This document shows positions 1 to 8,154 of a stretch of DNA of 18,441 nucleotides, piece after piece. How positions within the stretch are numbered: the stretch's first letter is position 1; each line of letters starts with the position of its first letter. A program made the position numbers and the translations under genes. Source of the DNA: an uncultured Alphaproteobacteria bacterium (lineage in GTDB: Bacteria > Pseudomonadota > Alphaproteobacteria > Puniceispirillales > Puniceispirillaceae); contig CAJYBL010000012.1 in assembly GCA_913064995.1 (NCBI GenBank), forward strand, positions 1 through 18,441, in the 5' to 3' direction. The notes under the pieces are model-generated. The model did not search any database. It saw only the letters and a program-made list of their open reading frames with translations, and was not told where the DNA came from.

Positions 1-1
1 C

Positions 2-658
2 GAGGGTGGTGACTCGGCTGGCATGAACCGATCGGTTCCAATCGAAAAAATTCTGGATGATTGCATGATTGCCTACTCCATGAATGGCGAGGCCTTGCGG
101 CCTGAACAGGGCTATCCGGCGCGATTGGTTGTGCCGGGCTGGGAAGGTAATATGTGGGTGAAATGGATTCGCCGATTGGAATTTGGTGACGCCCCTTATA
201 TGGCACGCGAAGAAACCTCAAAATATACCGACCTTATGACAAGTGGCAAAGCGCGCATGTTTACATGGGTGATGGATGCCAAATCGGTCGTGACGTCGCC
301 TTGCCCGGAGAAGCCGATGATGGCAAAAGGCCAGAATCTGCTGAAGGGTCTGGCATGGTCGGGTCGTGGCAAAATCACCCGTGTTGATGTGTCGCTTGAT
401 GGCGGGGTGAATTGGAAAACTGCCCAATTGCATGGTCCGGTTCTAAGCAAAAGCTTGACCCGGTTTACCATGCCGTTTGAATGGAATGGCGAAGAAATGA
501 AAGTCCAGTCACGTGCAATGGATGAAACTGGTTATGTCCAGCCAACCATTCAGGCATTGCAAAAAGAACGCGGCGTCAATTCGATCTATCACAATAATTC
601 AATTGCCACCTGGTTGGTAAAGTCAAACGGTGAGGTTGAAAATGTACGGCTTGGTTAA
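2..658 (+). CDS. soxC: SoxC, sulfane dehydrogenase molybdenum subunit (5' truncated)
   Basis: C-terminal part, about 218 residues, of a sulfite-oxidase-family protein; the reading frame is open to the left edge, so the start and the Moco-binding domain lie outside. SoxC with SoxD oxidises the sulfane sulfur bound to the SoxYZ carrier in the periplasm. Visible marks are the stretch GMNRSVP followed by EQGYPARL and PGWEGNMWVKW, characteristic of SoxC, and then the Ig-like Mo-cofactor oxidoreductase dimerisation domain (GRGKITRVDVSLDGG, and a W-N-G-E-E segment). The ATG at 23 is internal to this frame and is not the true start. The end overlaps the proposed soxD start by 17 bases, indicating coupled expression. 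Identity is strong because soxD and soxB follow. Confidence 0.93.
   Translation, partial: EGGDSAGMNRSVPIEKILDDCMIAYSMNGEALRPEQGYPARLVVPGWEGNMWVKWIRRLEFGDAPYMAREETSKYTDLMTSGKARMFTWVMDAKSVVTSPCPEKPMMAKGQNLLKGLAWSGRGKITRVDVSLDGGVNWKTAQLHGPVLSKSLTRFTMPFEWNGEEMKVQSRAMDETGYVQPTIQALQKERGVNSIYHNNSIATWLVKSNGEVENVRLG
631..636 (+). promoter_or_regulatory. Ribosome binding site selecting the soxD ATG
   Basis: TGAGGT inside the 3' end of soxC lies five bases before the ATG at 642. It favours that ATG over the GTG at 630, which would place the Shine-Dalgarno sequence inside the coding region. Confidence 0.5.
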
Positions 659-1304
659 GGTGCGATATTTTGCAAAAACCTTGTTTACTATTGGTGTTTT
701 TGCTGGATTTGCGATGGCGTTACCCGGCATAACAATTGCGACTGAACGGCCATTTGGTCTTGGCACATTAGCCACAGCCGAACAGATTGCCGGTTGGGAT
801 ATTGACGTTCGTCCTGATGGAAAAGGCGCGCCAATTGGCAGCGGCACTGCGGCCGACGGCGAAGAAGTTTACGCCGAACGTTGTGCTGGTTGTCATGGTG
901 ATTTTGGCGAGGGCGTCGATCGCTGGCCGATTCTGGCTGGCGGCCTTGGATCACTGGTCACGGATGATCCGGTGAAAACGGTTGGCAGCTATTGGCCCTA
1001 TGCATCGACGGTTTATGATTATGTCTATCGCGCCATGCCTTTTGGCGAGGCACAGTCATTAACGCATGACGAAACCTATCAGGTTGTTGCTTATATTCTT
1101 AATATGAGTGACGTGATTGATGATGAGTTCGTTCTTAGTAACGAAACTATTGGCAGCGTCAAAATGCCAAATGCGAATGGCTTTATGTTGCCTGATCCGC
1201 GGCCTGATGGCCAGCTTGCTAGTGCGCCATGCATGCAAAATTGCGAGGTTCCAACCAAGATCATTGGCCGTGCGCGCATCATTGATGTGACGCCTGATAA
1301 GTAA
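642..1304 (+). CDS. soxD: SoxD, c-type cytochrome subunit of sulfane dehydrogenase (short, one haem)
   Basis: Electron-accepting partner of SoxC in the periplasm; it passes electrons from sulfane-sulfur oxidation to the respiratory chain. From the ATG at 642 the protein has 220 residues. An N-terminal hydrophobic segment (about residues 8-30) looks like a signal peptide. One haem-c site, CAGCH (C81, C84, H85), and a likely axial methionine in the RAMPF motif (about residue 132) make a single cytochrome c domain. A later CMQNC pair lacks the following His and is not a haem site. From family knowledge, the Paracoccus SoxD carries two haem domains, so the second is absent here, and no remnant is seen in the 69 bases after the stop. 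A GTG at 630 would add four residues. Gene order soxC-soxD with overlap supports the call. Confidence 0.88.
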   Translation: MYGLVKVRYFAKTLFTIGVFAGFAMALPGITIATERPFGLGTLATAEQIAGWDIDVRPDGKGAPIGSGTAADGEEVYAERCAGCHGDFGEGVDRWPILAGGLGSLVTDDPVKTVGSYWPYASTVYDYVYRAMPFGEAQSLTHDETYQVVAYILNMSDVIDDEFVLSNETIGSVKMPNANGFMLPDPRPDGQLASAPCMQNCEVPTKIIGRARIIDVTPDK

Positions 1305-1373
1305 TAGGCTGATAACGTATCTGGCTAAAAATACTTGGCGTGGCCGCGCCCAAATAAGACATAGGATGACAAT

Positions 1374-2297
1374 ATGACAATGCGCTCCACTCGTCGTCAA
1401 TTTTCTGCTTCTGCTTTGGCCGCCATGACGCTGGTCACATTACCGAAAAGGCTGATGGCATCAAGCCAGTCTTTTGCTGGTGGCAAGCTTCATAGCTTTT
1501 CAGACGGTCCAATGAACCTGCCAATTGAGTCTGTTTTTTACGATATTTTTGGCGATGATCGCCAAAAATATCTGAAAGCCGCGAAGATTTCAGATGGTAT
1601 TTGGCGCCGGGCGGTCAATGTCAATTTGCTAGAAGTTGGCGAACGCAAGATCTTGTTTGATGTTGGTTCAGGCCTTAATTTTCTGCCAACCCTTGGTGAA
1701 TTACCTGCCGCACTTGACGCTGCTGGCGTTGATATTGGTACAATTACCGATGTGGTTTTCACCCATGCCCACCCTGATCATATCTGGGGCATTCTTGACG
1801 ATTTTGACGATCTGCTGATGCCTGATGCAGCTTATTATATTAGTCAGGCCGAATGGGATTTCTGGGATTCAGATGATGCGGTGAGTGTTATGGTTCCTGG
1901 GCGGGAGAGCTTTGCAGTTGGCGCAAAATCACGCTTTGATAAGCTTCGTGATCAAATATCATTTTTCAAGGGCGGCGATGAAATCCTGTCCGGTATCGAG
2001 GCTGTTGATACATCTGGCCATACACCTGGTCATGCGTCGCTTTTGATACATGACTCTGCAGGCCCAGTTCTGATTGCTGGGGATGCGTTAACCCATCCTG
2101 TTATTTCTATCGAGCATCCACAATGGCACGACCCCGCTGATATGGACCGAGAAGCAGCCGCTTTAACGCGAAAGCGGCTGCTTGATCGGCTAGCTACCGA
2201 TAAAATTGGGCTCGCCGCAACCCATTTGCCGGCACCTGGGTTTGGCTGGGTGGAGTCAAACCAGTCAGTCTGGCGTTACATCGCCGCCGACAGTTGA
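1374..2297 (+). CDS. Tat-exported metallo-beta-lactamase-fold hydrolase in the sox operon
   Basis: 307-residue MBL-fold protein. The N-terminus has twin arginines and a hydrophobic stretch (STRRQFSASALAAM), suggesting Tat export to the periplasm, where Sox chemistry takes place. Metal-site motifs are complete: HAHPDH at 131-136, SGHTPGH with H216, AGD with D237, and a final His at about 284, consistent with a dinuclear zinc site. AGGA at 1363-1366 is seven bases before the ATG at 1374, supporting that start. It sits 69 bases after soxD and 24 bases before soxB, so co-transcription is likely. Its substrate is unknown. SoxH of Paracoccus is also an MBL-fold protein of a sox cluster, but I cannot show orthology, so no symbol is given. 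A role in sulfur-intermediate hydrolysis or persulfide turnover is only inference. Confidence 0.85.
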   Translation: MTMRSTRRQFSASALAAMTLVTLPKRLMASSQSFAGGKLHSFSDGPMNLPIESVFYDIFGDDRQKYLKAAKISDGIWRRAVNVNLLEVGERKILFDVGSGLNFLPTLGELPAALDAAGVDIGTITDVVFTHAHPDHIWGILDDFDDLLMPDAAYYISQAEWDFWDSDDAVSVMVPGRESFAVGAKSRFDKLRDQISFFKGGDEILSGIEAVDTSGHTPGHASLLIHDSAGPVLIAGDALTHPVISIEHPQWHDPADMDREAAALTRKRLLDRLATDKIGLAATHLPAPGFGWVESNQSVWRYIAADS

Positions 2298-2321
2298 TTA
2301 ATGTGAATAGGAAATAATTTT

Positions 2322-4013
2322 ATGTTGTCTCGTCGTGAATTTATGCAAATGGCCGCTGTTACGGCGGGTATCTATGGCACCACATCAAACTGGAACCGCG
2401 TTGCTGCAAAACAGGCCATGGTTCAAGATGATTTGCTAAAATTTGATAGCAAAGGTCAAGTAACGCTTTTGCATATCACCGATATGCATGCCCAGCTCAA
2501 GCCGCTTTATTTCCGGCCACCATCGGAAAATTATGGTGTTGGCGATTTTGAAGGGCGGCCGCCACATCTTGTTGGTGAAGATTTTCTGGCGCATTTTGAC
2601 ATTGCCCCCGGAACACCGCTTGCCTATGCCCATACGATGGTTGATTACGCAAATCTGGCGCAAACCTATGGCAGGCTTGGCGGGCTTGACCGCACCGCAA
2701 CCTTGGTGAAATCGATCCGTGCCGATCGGGGTGACGATAAGGTGTTGCTTCTTGATGGTGGTGACACATGGCAGGGGTCTTATACATCGTTGAAAACCAA
2801 TGGTCAGGATATGGTTGATGCGATGGCGATGCTAAAGCCCGATGCAATGGTTGGGCATTGGGAATTCACCTTTGGCGTTGATCGGGTCAATGAAATCATT
2901 GAATCGATGAATTATCCATTCCTTGGCGGCAATGTGTTTGACACTGAATGGGAAGAGCCGGTTTTTGAAAGTACCGCCTTTTTTGAAAAGGGCGGGGTTA
3001 AGGTCGCGGTTATTGGCCAGCATTTCCCCTATACGCCAATTGCCAATCCGCGTTACATGATGCCGAAATGGTCATTTGGCATCCGCCCTGAAACCGTGCA
3101 GAAAAATGTGAATGCGGCGCGTGATGCTGGTGCCCAAATTGTGGTTCTATTATCGCATAACGGATTTGATGTTGATCAGAAATTGGCAACGATTGTGACC
3201 GGCATTGATGTGATCTTGACTGGCCACACGCATGATGCGGTGCCGCAGGCACTAAAGATCAATAAAACTTTGCTACTGTCATCAGGGTCGCACGGCAAAT
3301 ATCTTGGCCGTATCGATCTTGATGTTAAAGGCAGCGAGGTTGTTGATTATAGTTCAACCTTGATACCGGTCTTTTCTGATGTAATTACACCCGATCCTGA
3401 AATGTCGGCCCATATTGATGCGTTGCGCGCGCCCTATGAGGCCGAATGCAACCGTGTGATCGGCAGCACAAGTGGGCTTTTATATCGGCGCGGCAATTTC
3501 AATGGCACATGGGATGATCTGATTTGTCAGGCCATCATTGAAGAACGCGATGCCGAAATTTCGCTTAGCCCCGGATTCCGTTGGGGAACGACGCTTCTTC
3601 CGGGGCAGGATATCACCATTGAGGATCTTTATACCCAGACAAGCATGAGCTATCCGAATGTTTATCGTACCGAAATGACCGGCGCGCAAATCAAGACCAT
3701 CCTTGAAGATGTTTGCGATAATCTTTTCAATATTGATCCATTCTATCAGCAAGGCGGTGACATGGTTAGGGTTGGCGGTATGAATTACACTTGCGCGCCA
3801 AAGGCCAGTATGGGCAATCGTATCAGTGATTTGACCATGACAAAAACGGGCGAAAAGCTGGATGCTGACCGAAAATATGTTGTTGGTGGTTGGGCATCGG
3901 TGAATGAGAATGTTGAAGGGCCAGCCATTTATGATCTTATGGAAGGCTATATCAGCCGCAAAAAATCAATTGATTTGCCAGCACAACAGGCGGTCAAGGT
4001 CATTGGCCTGTAA
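2322..4013 (+). CDS. soxB: SoxB, S-sulfosulfanyl-L-cysteine sulfohydrolase (thiosulfohydrolase)
   Basis: SoxB removes sulfate from the S-sulfonate attached to the SoxY cysteine arm, in the periplasm; it is a dimanganese enzyme of the 5'-nucleotidase superfamily. The 563-residue protein starts with a Tat-type signal (LSRREFMQMAAVTAGI). Metal and active-site motifs are all present: HITDMH (D54, H56), LLLDGGDTW (D145, D148), the SoxB-type GHWEF (178-182, in place of the NHE of nucleotidases), SHN (H279) and TGHTHD (H302, H304). The C-terminal half matches the 5'-nucleotidase C-terminal domain. AGGAAA at 2309-2314, seven bases before the ATG, supports the start. Full length for the family, with no missing residue seen. 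It is the last gene of the sox operon, followed by a terminator hairpin. Confidence 0.96.
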   Translation: MLSRREFMQMAAVTAGIYGTTSNWNRVAAKQAMVQDDLLKFDSKGQVTLLHITDMHAQLKPLYFRPPSENYGVGDFEGRPPHLVGEDFLAHFDIAPGTPLAYAHTMVDYANLAQTYGRLGGLDRTATLVKSIRADRGDDKVLLLDGGDTWQGSYTSLKTNGQDMVDAMAMLKPDAMVGHWEFTFGVDRVNEIIESMNYPFLGGNVFDTEWEEPVFESTAFFEKGGVKVAVIGQHFPYTPIANPRYMMPKWSFGIRPETVQKNVNAARDAGAQIVVLLSHNGFDVDQKLATIVTGIDVILTGHTHDAVPQALKINKTLLLSSGSHGKYLGRIDLDVKGSEVVDYSSTLIPVFSDVITPDPEMSAHIDALRAPYEAECNRVIGSTSGLLYRRGNFNGTWDDLICQAIIEERDAEISLSPGFRWGTTLLPGQDITIEDLYTQTSMSYPNVYRTEMTGAQIKTILEDVCDNLFNIDPFYQQGGDMVRVGGMNYTCAPKASMGNRISDLTMTKTGEKLDADRKYVVGGWASVNENVEGPAIYDLMEGYISRKKSIDLPAQQAVKVIGL

Positions 4014-4032
4014 CATCGCATTTCATGATGAG

Positions 4033-4055
4033 TCACGATCAGCGTGATGGTTTTT
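4033..4055 (+). terminator. Possible weak first hairpin after soxB
   Basis: TCACG (4033-4037) and CGTGA (4043-4047) form a five-pair stem with a five-base loop, followed after three bases by five T's. The stem is short, so this is a possible minor terminator or an RNA end-protecting hairpin ahead of the stronger one at 4057. Confidence 0.35.
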
Positions 4056-4056
4056 G

Positions 4057-4084
4057 AAAGGCTGGCCCGATGGGTCAGCCTTTT
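4057..4084 (+). terminator. Rho-independent-type terminator of the sox operon
   Basis: AAAGGCTG, G and CCC pair with GGG, T and CAGCCTTT around a GAT loop, giving twelve pairs including one G-T pair. The 3' arm ends in four T's. It lies 44 bases after the soxB stop and ahead of the promoters of the next operon, which is where a terminator is expected. The T-run is short, so termination could be partial. Confidence 0.75.
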
Positions 4085-4108
4085 GCATTTCTAGAAAAAG
4101 CCCAAACA

Positions 4109-4137
4109 TTGACAGCGTCATATTTACCGATTTTAAT
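4109..4137 (+). promoter_or_regulatory. Sigma-70-type promoter P1 for the hydroxylase operon
   Basis: A perfect TTGACA (4109-4114), a spacer of exactly 17 bases and TTTAAT (4132-4137, five of six matches to TATAAT). It lies between the soxB terminator and the FAD-subunit gene, giving a predicted leader of about 155 bases. Confidence 0.6.
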
Positions 4138-4166
4138 TTGACAAGACGGCACGACCATTCTCTAAT
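4138..4166 (+). promoter_or_regulatory. Sigma-70-type promoter P2, abutting P1
   Basis: A second perfect TTGACA (4138-4143) begins directly after the -10 box of P1. After 17 bases comes TCTAAT (4161-4166, five of six matches). Predicted transcription would start near 4173, leaving a leader of roughly 125 bases before the ATG at 4300. I see no riboswitch fold that I recognise in that leader. Confidence 0.6.
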
Positions 4167-4299
4167 CTTTACCTATTGATTGCGTCTAATGGCTTTTGGA
4201 TTTCCCTATGACTCAACAAATATCCCTAAAATTGGGTTGTGATTCCACTGCGGTTCAATGAAGGCCAGCCTCATTTGCTAACCAAACGGAAAGAGCCGG

Positions 4300-5172
4300 A
4301 TGAAACCCGTTCGCTTTGACTATAAACGACCCACAACGATTGAAGAGGCATGTGGCCTTCTTGCCAGCGATGATAATGCGCGCATTCTGGCCGGGGGCCA
4401 GTCATTGATTCCGATGTTATCGATGCGACTGTCACGCCCGTCATTGCTGATCGATATCGCGCATATTCCCGAGTTAACCGCCTTTGTCGAAACCGAAACC
4501 CATATTGAAATTGGCACGATGGTTCGGCAGGCGGTGGCGCAGAAATCCAAATTAGTCAAAACGCATATTCCGCTTTTGGCAAAGGCGCTTGGCCATGTTG
4601 GCCATCCGCCAACCCGAGCGCGCGGCACGGTTGGCGGCTCAGTGGCACATGCTGATCCTTCGGCTGAAATTGCGCTTGTTGCGGCAACTTTGGGCGCGGA
4701 AATCACCTATCGTGTTGATGGCGCCGATGAAATATTTGATGCGTCTAATTTTTTCATTGGCCCCATGTTGACCATTGCGCCACCAACCGGATGCTTGACG
4801 CAGCTGAGCTTTGCCAAGGCACCGGCGGTTTGCGGCACGGGCTTTCATGAGGTTGCCCCGCGCAAAAGCGATTATGCTCTGGCATCTGCGGCGGCGCAGA
4901 TCAATTTTGCCGCTGGATCAGGCGTTACTAGCATCCATCTTGGCATTGGCTCGGTCGGCGATTTTCCCGAACGGTTGGATGTTGATCAGCTATGCGGCAC
5001 GCCGCTTGATGATGCGGCAATTGCTGATGCGATTCATGCGGCAATGCAGGTGGTGGAAACTGTTGAAGATTTGCACGCCACCGCGGCTTATCGCAAACGC
5101 GTTGCTACCGAGCTTGCAATCCGAGCTCTTCGCGATGCGCGTGACGAAATATCAAAGGATCTAAATCAATGA
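4300..5172 (+). CDS. FAD-binding subunit of a xanthine-dehydrogenase-family molybdenum hydroxylase
   Basis: 290-residue medium subunit of a three-component molybdenum hydroxylase (CoxM/CutM-like). It carries FAD and hands electrons from the 2Fe-2S subunit to the acceptor, in the cytoplasm. The FAD-binding motifs are AGGQSLIPML (31-40) and GTVGGSVAHADPSAE (109-123), followed by the C-terminal CO-dehydrogenase flavoprotein domain. GGAAAGAG at 4288-4295 precedes the ATG. The stop overlaps the next start by four bases (ATGA), indicating translational coupling with the 2Fe-2S subunit. The usual automatic name would be carbon monoxide dehydrogenase medium subunit; the large-subunit active site argues against CO as substrate. 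Confidence 0.9.
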   Translation: MKPVRFDYKRPTTIEEACGLLASDDNARILAGGQSLIPMLSMRLSRPSLLIDIAHIPELTAFVETETHIEIGTMVRQAVAQKSKLVKTHIPLLAKALGHVGHPPTRARGTVGGSVAHADPSAEIALVAATLGAEITYRVDGADEIFDASNFFIGPMLTIAPPTGCLTQLSFAKAPAVCGTGFHEVAPRKSDYALASAAAQINFAAGSGVTSIHLGIGSVGDFPERLDVDQLCGTPLDDAAIADAIHAAMQVVETVEDLHATAAYRKRVATELAIRALRDARDEISKDLNQ

Positions 5173-5684
5173 ATGATGTGACCTTGACGATTAATGGCAA
5201 GCCTGTCTCAGGCGTGACCGAGCCGCGCGTTACCTTGCTTGATTTTCTCCGTGATGTGGCCGGATTAAAAGGCACCCATGCCGGATGCGAACATGGTGTT
5301 TGTGGGGCTTGTACGGTGTTGATTGACGGCACTGCGGTTCGGTCTTGTTTGATGCTGGCGGTTCAGGCTGAAGGCGAGGATATCATCACGATCGAAGGCA
5401 TTGGCGGGTCGGGCGCGCGTGCTGGTGAGCTTGGTGTTATTCAAGATGCGTTTTGCGAAACTCATGGGCTGCAATGCGGCTATTGTACCCCGGGCATGAT
5501 CTTGGCTGCTGAAGCGTTATTATCGGTTAATACAGACCCAACCGAACATGAAGTCCGCGAAGCCATTTCAGGCAATATTTGCCGTTGCACCGGCTATGTT
5601 CAGATTGTCGACGCCATCCTGCTGGCGGCCAAACGTCTTGGCCAGCGCAATGATGCCGCGCCGTCCGATGCGAATTTGGTTTAA
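5169..5684 (+). CDS. 2Fe-2S subunit of the molybdenum hydroxylase
   Basis: 171-residue small subunit (CoxS/CutS-like) with two iron-sulfur clusters that relay electrons from the molybdenum centre to FAD. The plant-ferredoxin-like cluster is bound by C40, C45, C48 and C60 (CEHGVCGAC, then RSC). The second, helical-domain cluster is bound by C103, C106, C138 and C140 (CGYCTPGM and CRCTGY). All eight cysteines are present. The ATG overlaps the stop of the FAD subunit by four bases, and the large subunit begins 11 bases after the stop, so the three form one enzyme. The C-terminal tail after about residue 155 is unremarkable. Confidence 0.95.
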   Translation: MNDVTLTINGKPVSGVTEPRVTLLDFLRDVAGLKGTHAGCEHGVCGACTVLIDGTAVRSCLMLAVQAEGEDIITIEGIGGSGARAGELGVIQDAFCETHGLQCGYCTPGMILAAEALLSVNTDPTEHEVREAISGNICRCTGYVQIVDAILLAAKRLGQRNDAAPSDANLV

Positions 5685-5695
5685 GGATTGGACTC

Positions 5696-8074
5696 ATGAC
5701 TGAACAGAAATATAAATTTCTTTCAACTCCGCGCCGTCCAGTTGAGGATCGGCGCTTTGTTGCTGGCCGTGGAAAATTCATTGCCGATTTTGACCGGCCA
5801 AATATGCTTCATGTTGCGCCGCTGGCATCGCATTATGCGGCGGCGGCGATTAATGGCATTGATGCCAGTGCGGCGCTTGCCATGCCTGGCGTTGTGGATG
5901 TGATTACCGGGGCTGAACTTGCCGCCGCTGTCCAGCCCTTAATGAATGGTTTGAACACACCAAATGTTCGCCGGTTTCCGCTGGCGGTTGATCGGGTGCG
6001 CTATGCTGGTGAATGGGTTTGCGCCGTTGTTGCTGAAAGCCGCGCCTTGGCCGAGGATGCGTTGGAAAAAATCATTGTTGATGCAACGCCGCAGCCTTTT
6101 ATTCTAGATGCTGAAACCGCATTGCTGGATACCAGCGCGCCGGTTCACCCCGAACATGGCAGCAATTTGCTTCTTGACCGGAAATTTGTCTGGGGGCCTG
6201 TTGATGATGATTTTGACGCAGCCGCGTATAGCCTGTCATTTTCGGTGACATGGGGCCGCAATTCTACCGTGCCGATTGAAACATTTGGCGTTCTTGCCGA
6301 ATGGAATGGCTGGGATCAGATGCTTGATATCTGGGCTTCAATCCAGATGCCAAAATATGCTGATCAGATTGCCCGCAGCCTTGACCTGCCGGGCAATGCC
6401 ATTCGGGTGCATTATGATGTTGATGTTGGCGGCAGCTATGGCGTGAAACGCGGCATCAAACATTCGGTTCTGGTTGGTTATATCGCTCGCAAACTTGGCT
6501 GTCCAGTTCGCCTGATCGAAGACCGTCTAGAAAATATGAGGGCTGGCGATGCGCATGGGCCGGAACGCAAATTTGATATCACTATAGCCTTTGATCAAGA
6601 TGGCACTGTTCGATCAATGAAAATGCGCGCGCTTGATAATGCGGGTGCCTATGCTGGCCGAGCGCCGTTCCAGCTTGGCAAGCCAATCAGCGCTATTGTT
6701 GGCCCTTATCAAATTAATTCGGTGGCCTATCACGCGCTGTCGGTAACAACCAATAAAACGGTTCAAGAAGCGGTTCGTGGCTTTGGCCAAGCGCCAACCA
6801 ATTATGCCATTGAAACCGCGATGGATCGTGTTGCCGAATATCTTGGCATGGACCGGCTGGCATTGCGCCAGAAAAACCTGATCCGCAAAGATCAATTCCC
6901 CTATCTCATTCCAAGTGGCAGCTATTATGATAGCGGTGATTATCACGCGGTGATTGATAAGGTTCTGACAGCTGCTGATTATCCGGCAATGCTTGCCGAA
7001 CGCGATCGGCTTCGCGATGCTGGCATGATGGCCGGTATTGGCATTGCTGCCTGCCTTGAGCCAAGTGGTGGGAATTCATCATTCGAGCCGTTGCTGAATC
7101 AAAGCAACCAGACATCAACATGGATGGAATCCTGTCAGGTCAATATTGACGCGCTTGGTATGGTGACAGCACGGATTCACACAACATCATCGGGACAAGG
7201 CCATGAAACGCTTGTGTCAACCATACTTGGCGAAGTCATGCAAATTGATCCGGAATTGATTCGCATTACCCGGCCTAATTCGCTGGAAAGTCTGCCGGGC
7301 AATTCACCGGTTGGAAGTCGTATGGCGATTATGCTTGGCGGTGCTGCGGCGCGGGCGGGTGAAAAGTTAAAAGCCAAGATCATGGCCATTGCGGTGCACC
7401 GGCTTGGCGTTGCCATTGACCAGCTTCGCTATGAGGGTGGTGACGTCTTGGCGAATGATGGCCGCCGGTTTACATGGGATGAAATGGTTGAACTGGCGCA
7501 TCGCCAATATCACAATCTTCCTGATGGAATGGATCCGGGGCTTGCCAGTTTTGATATTATGCAAGTGCCAACCGGCGATGCCTTGCCAGTTGATCACAAG
7601 GTGCAGATGTATCCTTGTTATTCATTCGAATTTCATCTTTTGCTGGTGTCCTTTGATCCGATTATTGGCCGTCCGGACATTCATTCCTATGTCATTGGCC
7701 ATGATTGCGGCACGGTGATTAATCCGGCGATTGTTAGCGGCATGACCTATGGCGGTATCGCCCATGGCATCGGGGCGGCGCTGTTTGAAGAATTTGCCTA
7801 TGACACCAATGGCCAGCTTTTGACGCAAAGTTTTCTTGATTATTTGATGCCTTCGTCACATGAGGTTCCCGCGATCCAGATTGTCAAACATTGCACGCCG
7901 TCACCCCATACGGTTTTTGGCCAGAAAGGATCGGGTGAAAGCGGCTATCTTGGAGCGCCTGCCGCTGTGTCGGGTGCGATTAATGATGCTGTTTCCGGTC
8001 TTGGCATCCATTTTGAAAAACTGCCAATTCGCATGAGTACAATTAGCGATGCCATTGCCGCAAAAACATCTTAA
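5696..8074 (+). CDS. Molybdopterin-binding large subunit, xanthine-dehydrogenase family (not CO dehydrogenase)
   Basis: 792-residue catalytic subunit expected to hold the molybdopterin-cytosine-dinucleotide molybdenum centre and to hydroxylate an aldehyde or an aromatic or heterocyclic C-H with water. Visible are the N-terminal a/b hammerhead region (about 20-130), the Moco-contacting GGSYGVK (245-251) and the GQKGSGESG segment with the conserved catalytic glutamate E748. The loop that carries the copper-binding cysteine (AYxCSFR) in true form I CO dehydrogenase reads QEAVRGFGQ here (357-365), with no cysteine. It is also not the form II AYRGAGR. The natural substrate is therefore unknown and CO oxidation is unlikely. 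The gene follows its 2Fe-2S subunit by 11 bases. Length is normal for the family. Confidence 0.92.
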   Translation: MTEQKYKFLSTPRRPVEDRRFVAGRGKFIADFDRPNMLHVAPLASHYAAAAINGIDASAALAMPGVVDVITGAELAAAVQPLMNGLNTPNVRRFPLAVDRVRYAGEWVCAVVAESRALAEDALEKIIVDATPQPFILDAETALLDTSAPVHPEHGSNLLLDRKFVWGPVDDDFDAAAYSLSFSVTWGRNSTVPIETFGVLAEWNGWDQMLDIWASIQMPKYADQIARSLDLPGNAIRVHYDVDVGGSYGVKRGIKHSVLVGYIARKLGCPVRLIEDRLENMRAGDAHGPERKFDITIAFDQDGTVRSMKMRALDNAGAYAGRAPFQLGKPISAIVGPYQINSVAYHALSVTTNKTVQEAVRGFGQAPTNYAIETAMDRVAEYLGMDRLALRQKNLIRKDQFPYLIPSGSYYDSGDYHAVIDKVLTAADYPAMLAERDRLRDAGMMAGIGIAACLEPSGGNSSFEPLLNQSNQTSTWMESCQVNIDALGMVTARIHTTSSGQGHETLVSTILGEVMQIDPELIRITRPNSLESLPGNSPVGSRMAIMLGGAAARAGEKLKAKIMAIAVHRLGVAIDQLRYEGGDVLANDGRRFTWDEMVELAHRQYHNLPDGMDPGLASFDIMQVPTGDALPVDHKVQMYPCYSFEFHLLLVSFDPIIGRPDIHSYVIGHDCGTVINPAIVSGMTYGGIAHGIGAALFEEFAYDTNGQLLTQSFLDYLMPSSHEVPAIQIVKHCTPSPHTVFGQKGSGESGYLGAPAAVSGAINDAVSGLGIHFEKLPIRMSTISDAIAAKTS

Positions 8075-8154
8075 CCCCCTTTTGATCTGATCTCAGCCGC
8101 GCTCTTCCATTCACCAATTTACCAGTTCATTAATTCAATGCGAGACCAACCCAA

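Noticed and set aside
4189..4242. 17-codon open frame in the leader of the hydroxylase operon
   Set aside because: No ribosome site, no recognisable peptide and a length easily expected by chance.
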